Part shown: positions 25,157-25,469 of the stretch, piece by piece
Position numbering within the stretch: position 1 is the first letter of the stretch
Layout: each line of letters opens with the position of its first letter
IMG/VR virus record: IMGVR_UViG_3300022752_000355
Location: 1 to 25,469 of that record
Direction: 5' to 3' (one strand)
DNA: 25,469 nt
Origin: a virus
The notes under the pieces: generated by a model
Databases searched by the model: none
The model's input: the letters and a program-made list of their open reading frames with translations, nothing else
What the model was told of the DNA's origin: nothing
Translations under genes and position numbers: made by a program

Positions 25157-25429
25157 ATGCCGCATCAAGTACCGCTTAATCAGCGCCTTTGGCAGCTGGT
25201 TATTACGCAAGCCAAGACGCGATTTGCTACGTACCCCTCACCGGCTGCTAGTCACTGGGTCCACTCCGAGTACCAGAAAAAGGGTGGACAGTTTAAAGAG
25301 GTCAGCGACGAAACCCGTCGCCAAGAAATACTCGCTAGACAGTTCCTCAAAAAGCGCCACGAGCGTCTTGCTGCTAAAGCAAAAGAAAAATCGGAACACA
25401 AATCGGACAAAAAGAAAGATAAGAAGTAA
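25157..25429 (+). CDS. hypothetical basic protein
   Basis: A 90-residue protein. The N-terminal helical part contains WQLVITQAKTRFATYPSPAA and a KKGGQFKEV turn; the C-terminal 40 residues are a Lys/Arg/Glu-rich helix ending in KKDKK. The basic tail suggests DNA or capsid contact. GAGGAGA precedes the ATG by a few bases. The stop overlaps the next start by one base. Family unknown. Confidence 0.72.
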   Translation: MPHQVPLNQRLWQLVITQAKTRFATYPSPAASHWVHSEYQKKGGQFKEVSDETRRQEILARQFLKKRHERLAAKAKEKSEHKSDKKKDKK

Positions 25430-25469
25430 TGTCATTTGCTGACTTTTCACCGCCCAGCTATCGTGCAGC
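25429..25469 (+). CDS. start of a further structural-region gene (partial)
   Basis: Only the first 13 codons are present (MSFADFSPPSYRA) before the window ends. It starts with a TAATG overlap with the preceding gene. Position after terminase makes a portal or other head protein plausible, but the fragment cannot show it. Confidence 0.5.
   Translation, partial: MSFADFSPPSYRA

Overview
This window is most likely part of a tailed double-stranded DNA phage infecting an actinobacterium, possibly one able to replicate as a circular, plasmid-like element. The phage assignment rests on a complete terminase large subunit (23021-24607), a peptidoglycan-degrading enzyme (13901-15004) and a run of virion-type genes at the right end. 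The actinobacterial host is inferred from a DUF2637-like membrane protein, a DUF2746-like membrane/coiled-coil protein, a PASTA segment, an Arr-like ADP-ribosyltransferase fold, and promoter-like boxes at a fixed distance suited to leaderless mRNAs. There is no integrase, tRNA, rRNA, CRISPR array or IS element. Base composition looks intermediate, so a high-GC host such as Streptomyces is less likely than a mid-GC actinobacterium.

Layout. (1) 1-3240: three minus-strand genes (two small unknowns and a DUF932/TIGR03299 protein) set in long non-coding DNA that looks like a replication origin. It holds two DnaA-box clusters (1257-1299 and 2858-3048), an iteron-like array of TTCTAGA repeats at 13-15 bp steps (2625-2795), several perfect hairpins with 3-nt loops, and a 21/22-nt inverted repeat flanking the DUF932 gene. 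(2) 3241-11797: a dense plus-strand array of small genes with many 1-11 bp overlaps. They encode predicted effector-type enzymes: GNAT acetyltransferases, ADP-ribosyltransferase-like folds, ParB-like GHHR proteins, an HExxH metallopeptidase, zinc-finger microproteins and one four-helix membrane protein. (3) 11798-16500: longer, separately promoted and terminated genes: Hsp20 chaperone, metallophosphoesterase, endolysin with a C-terminal holin-like segment, and a ribonucleotide reductase beta subunit carrying Phe at the radical-Tyr site. (4) 16572-19335: a second effector array in which five proteins begin with MGRNN/MGANN, plus a terminator-bounded transcript of unknown class (about 18369-18574). 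(5) 19369-25469: membrane/coiled-coil protein, zinc-binding microproteins, a PASTA-containing virion-type protein, a KTSC-domain protein, terminase and small virion-type proteins, running off the right edge.

How it may work together (inference): the left region starts replication through host DnaA plus an iteron-binding factor. The effector arrays read from a shared promoter type, TGTCAYAMT-N6-ATG, which would give leaderless mRNAs. A recurring N-terminal tag (MGRNNxDF / MSRQxEF) sits on otherwise unrelated effectors. It resembles in principle the capsid-targeting peptide that T4 uses to load internal proteins and its ADP-ribosyltransferase into the head, and is the strongest candidate here for an undescribed system.
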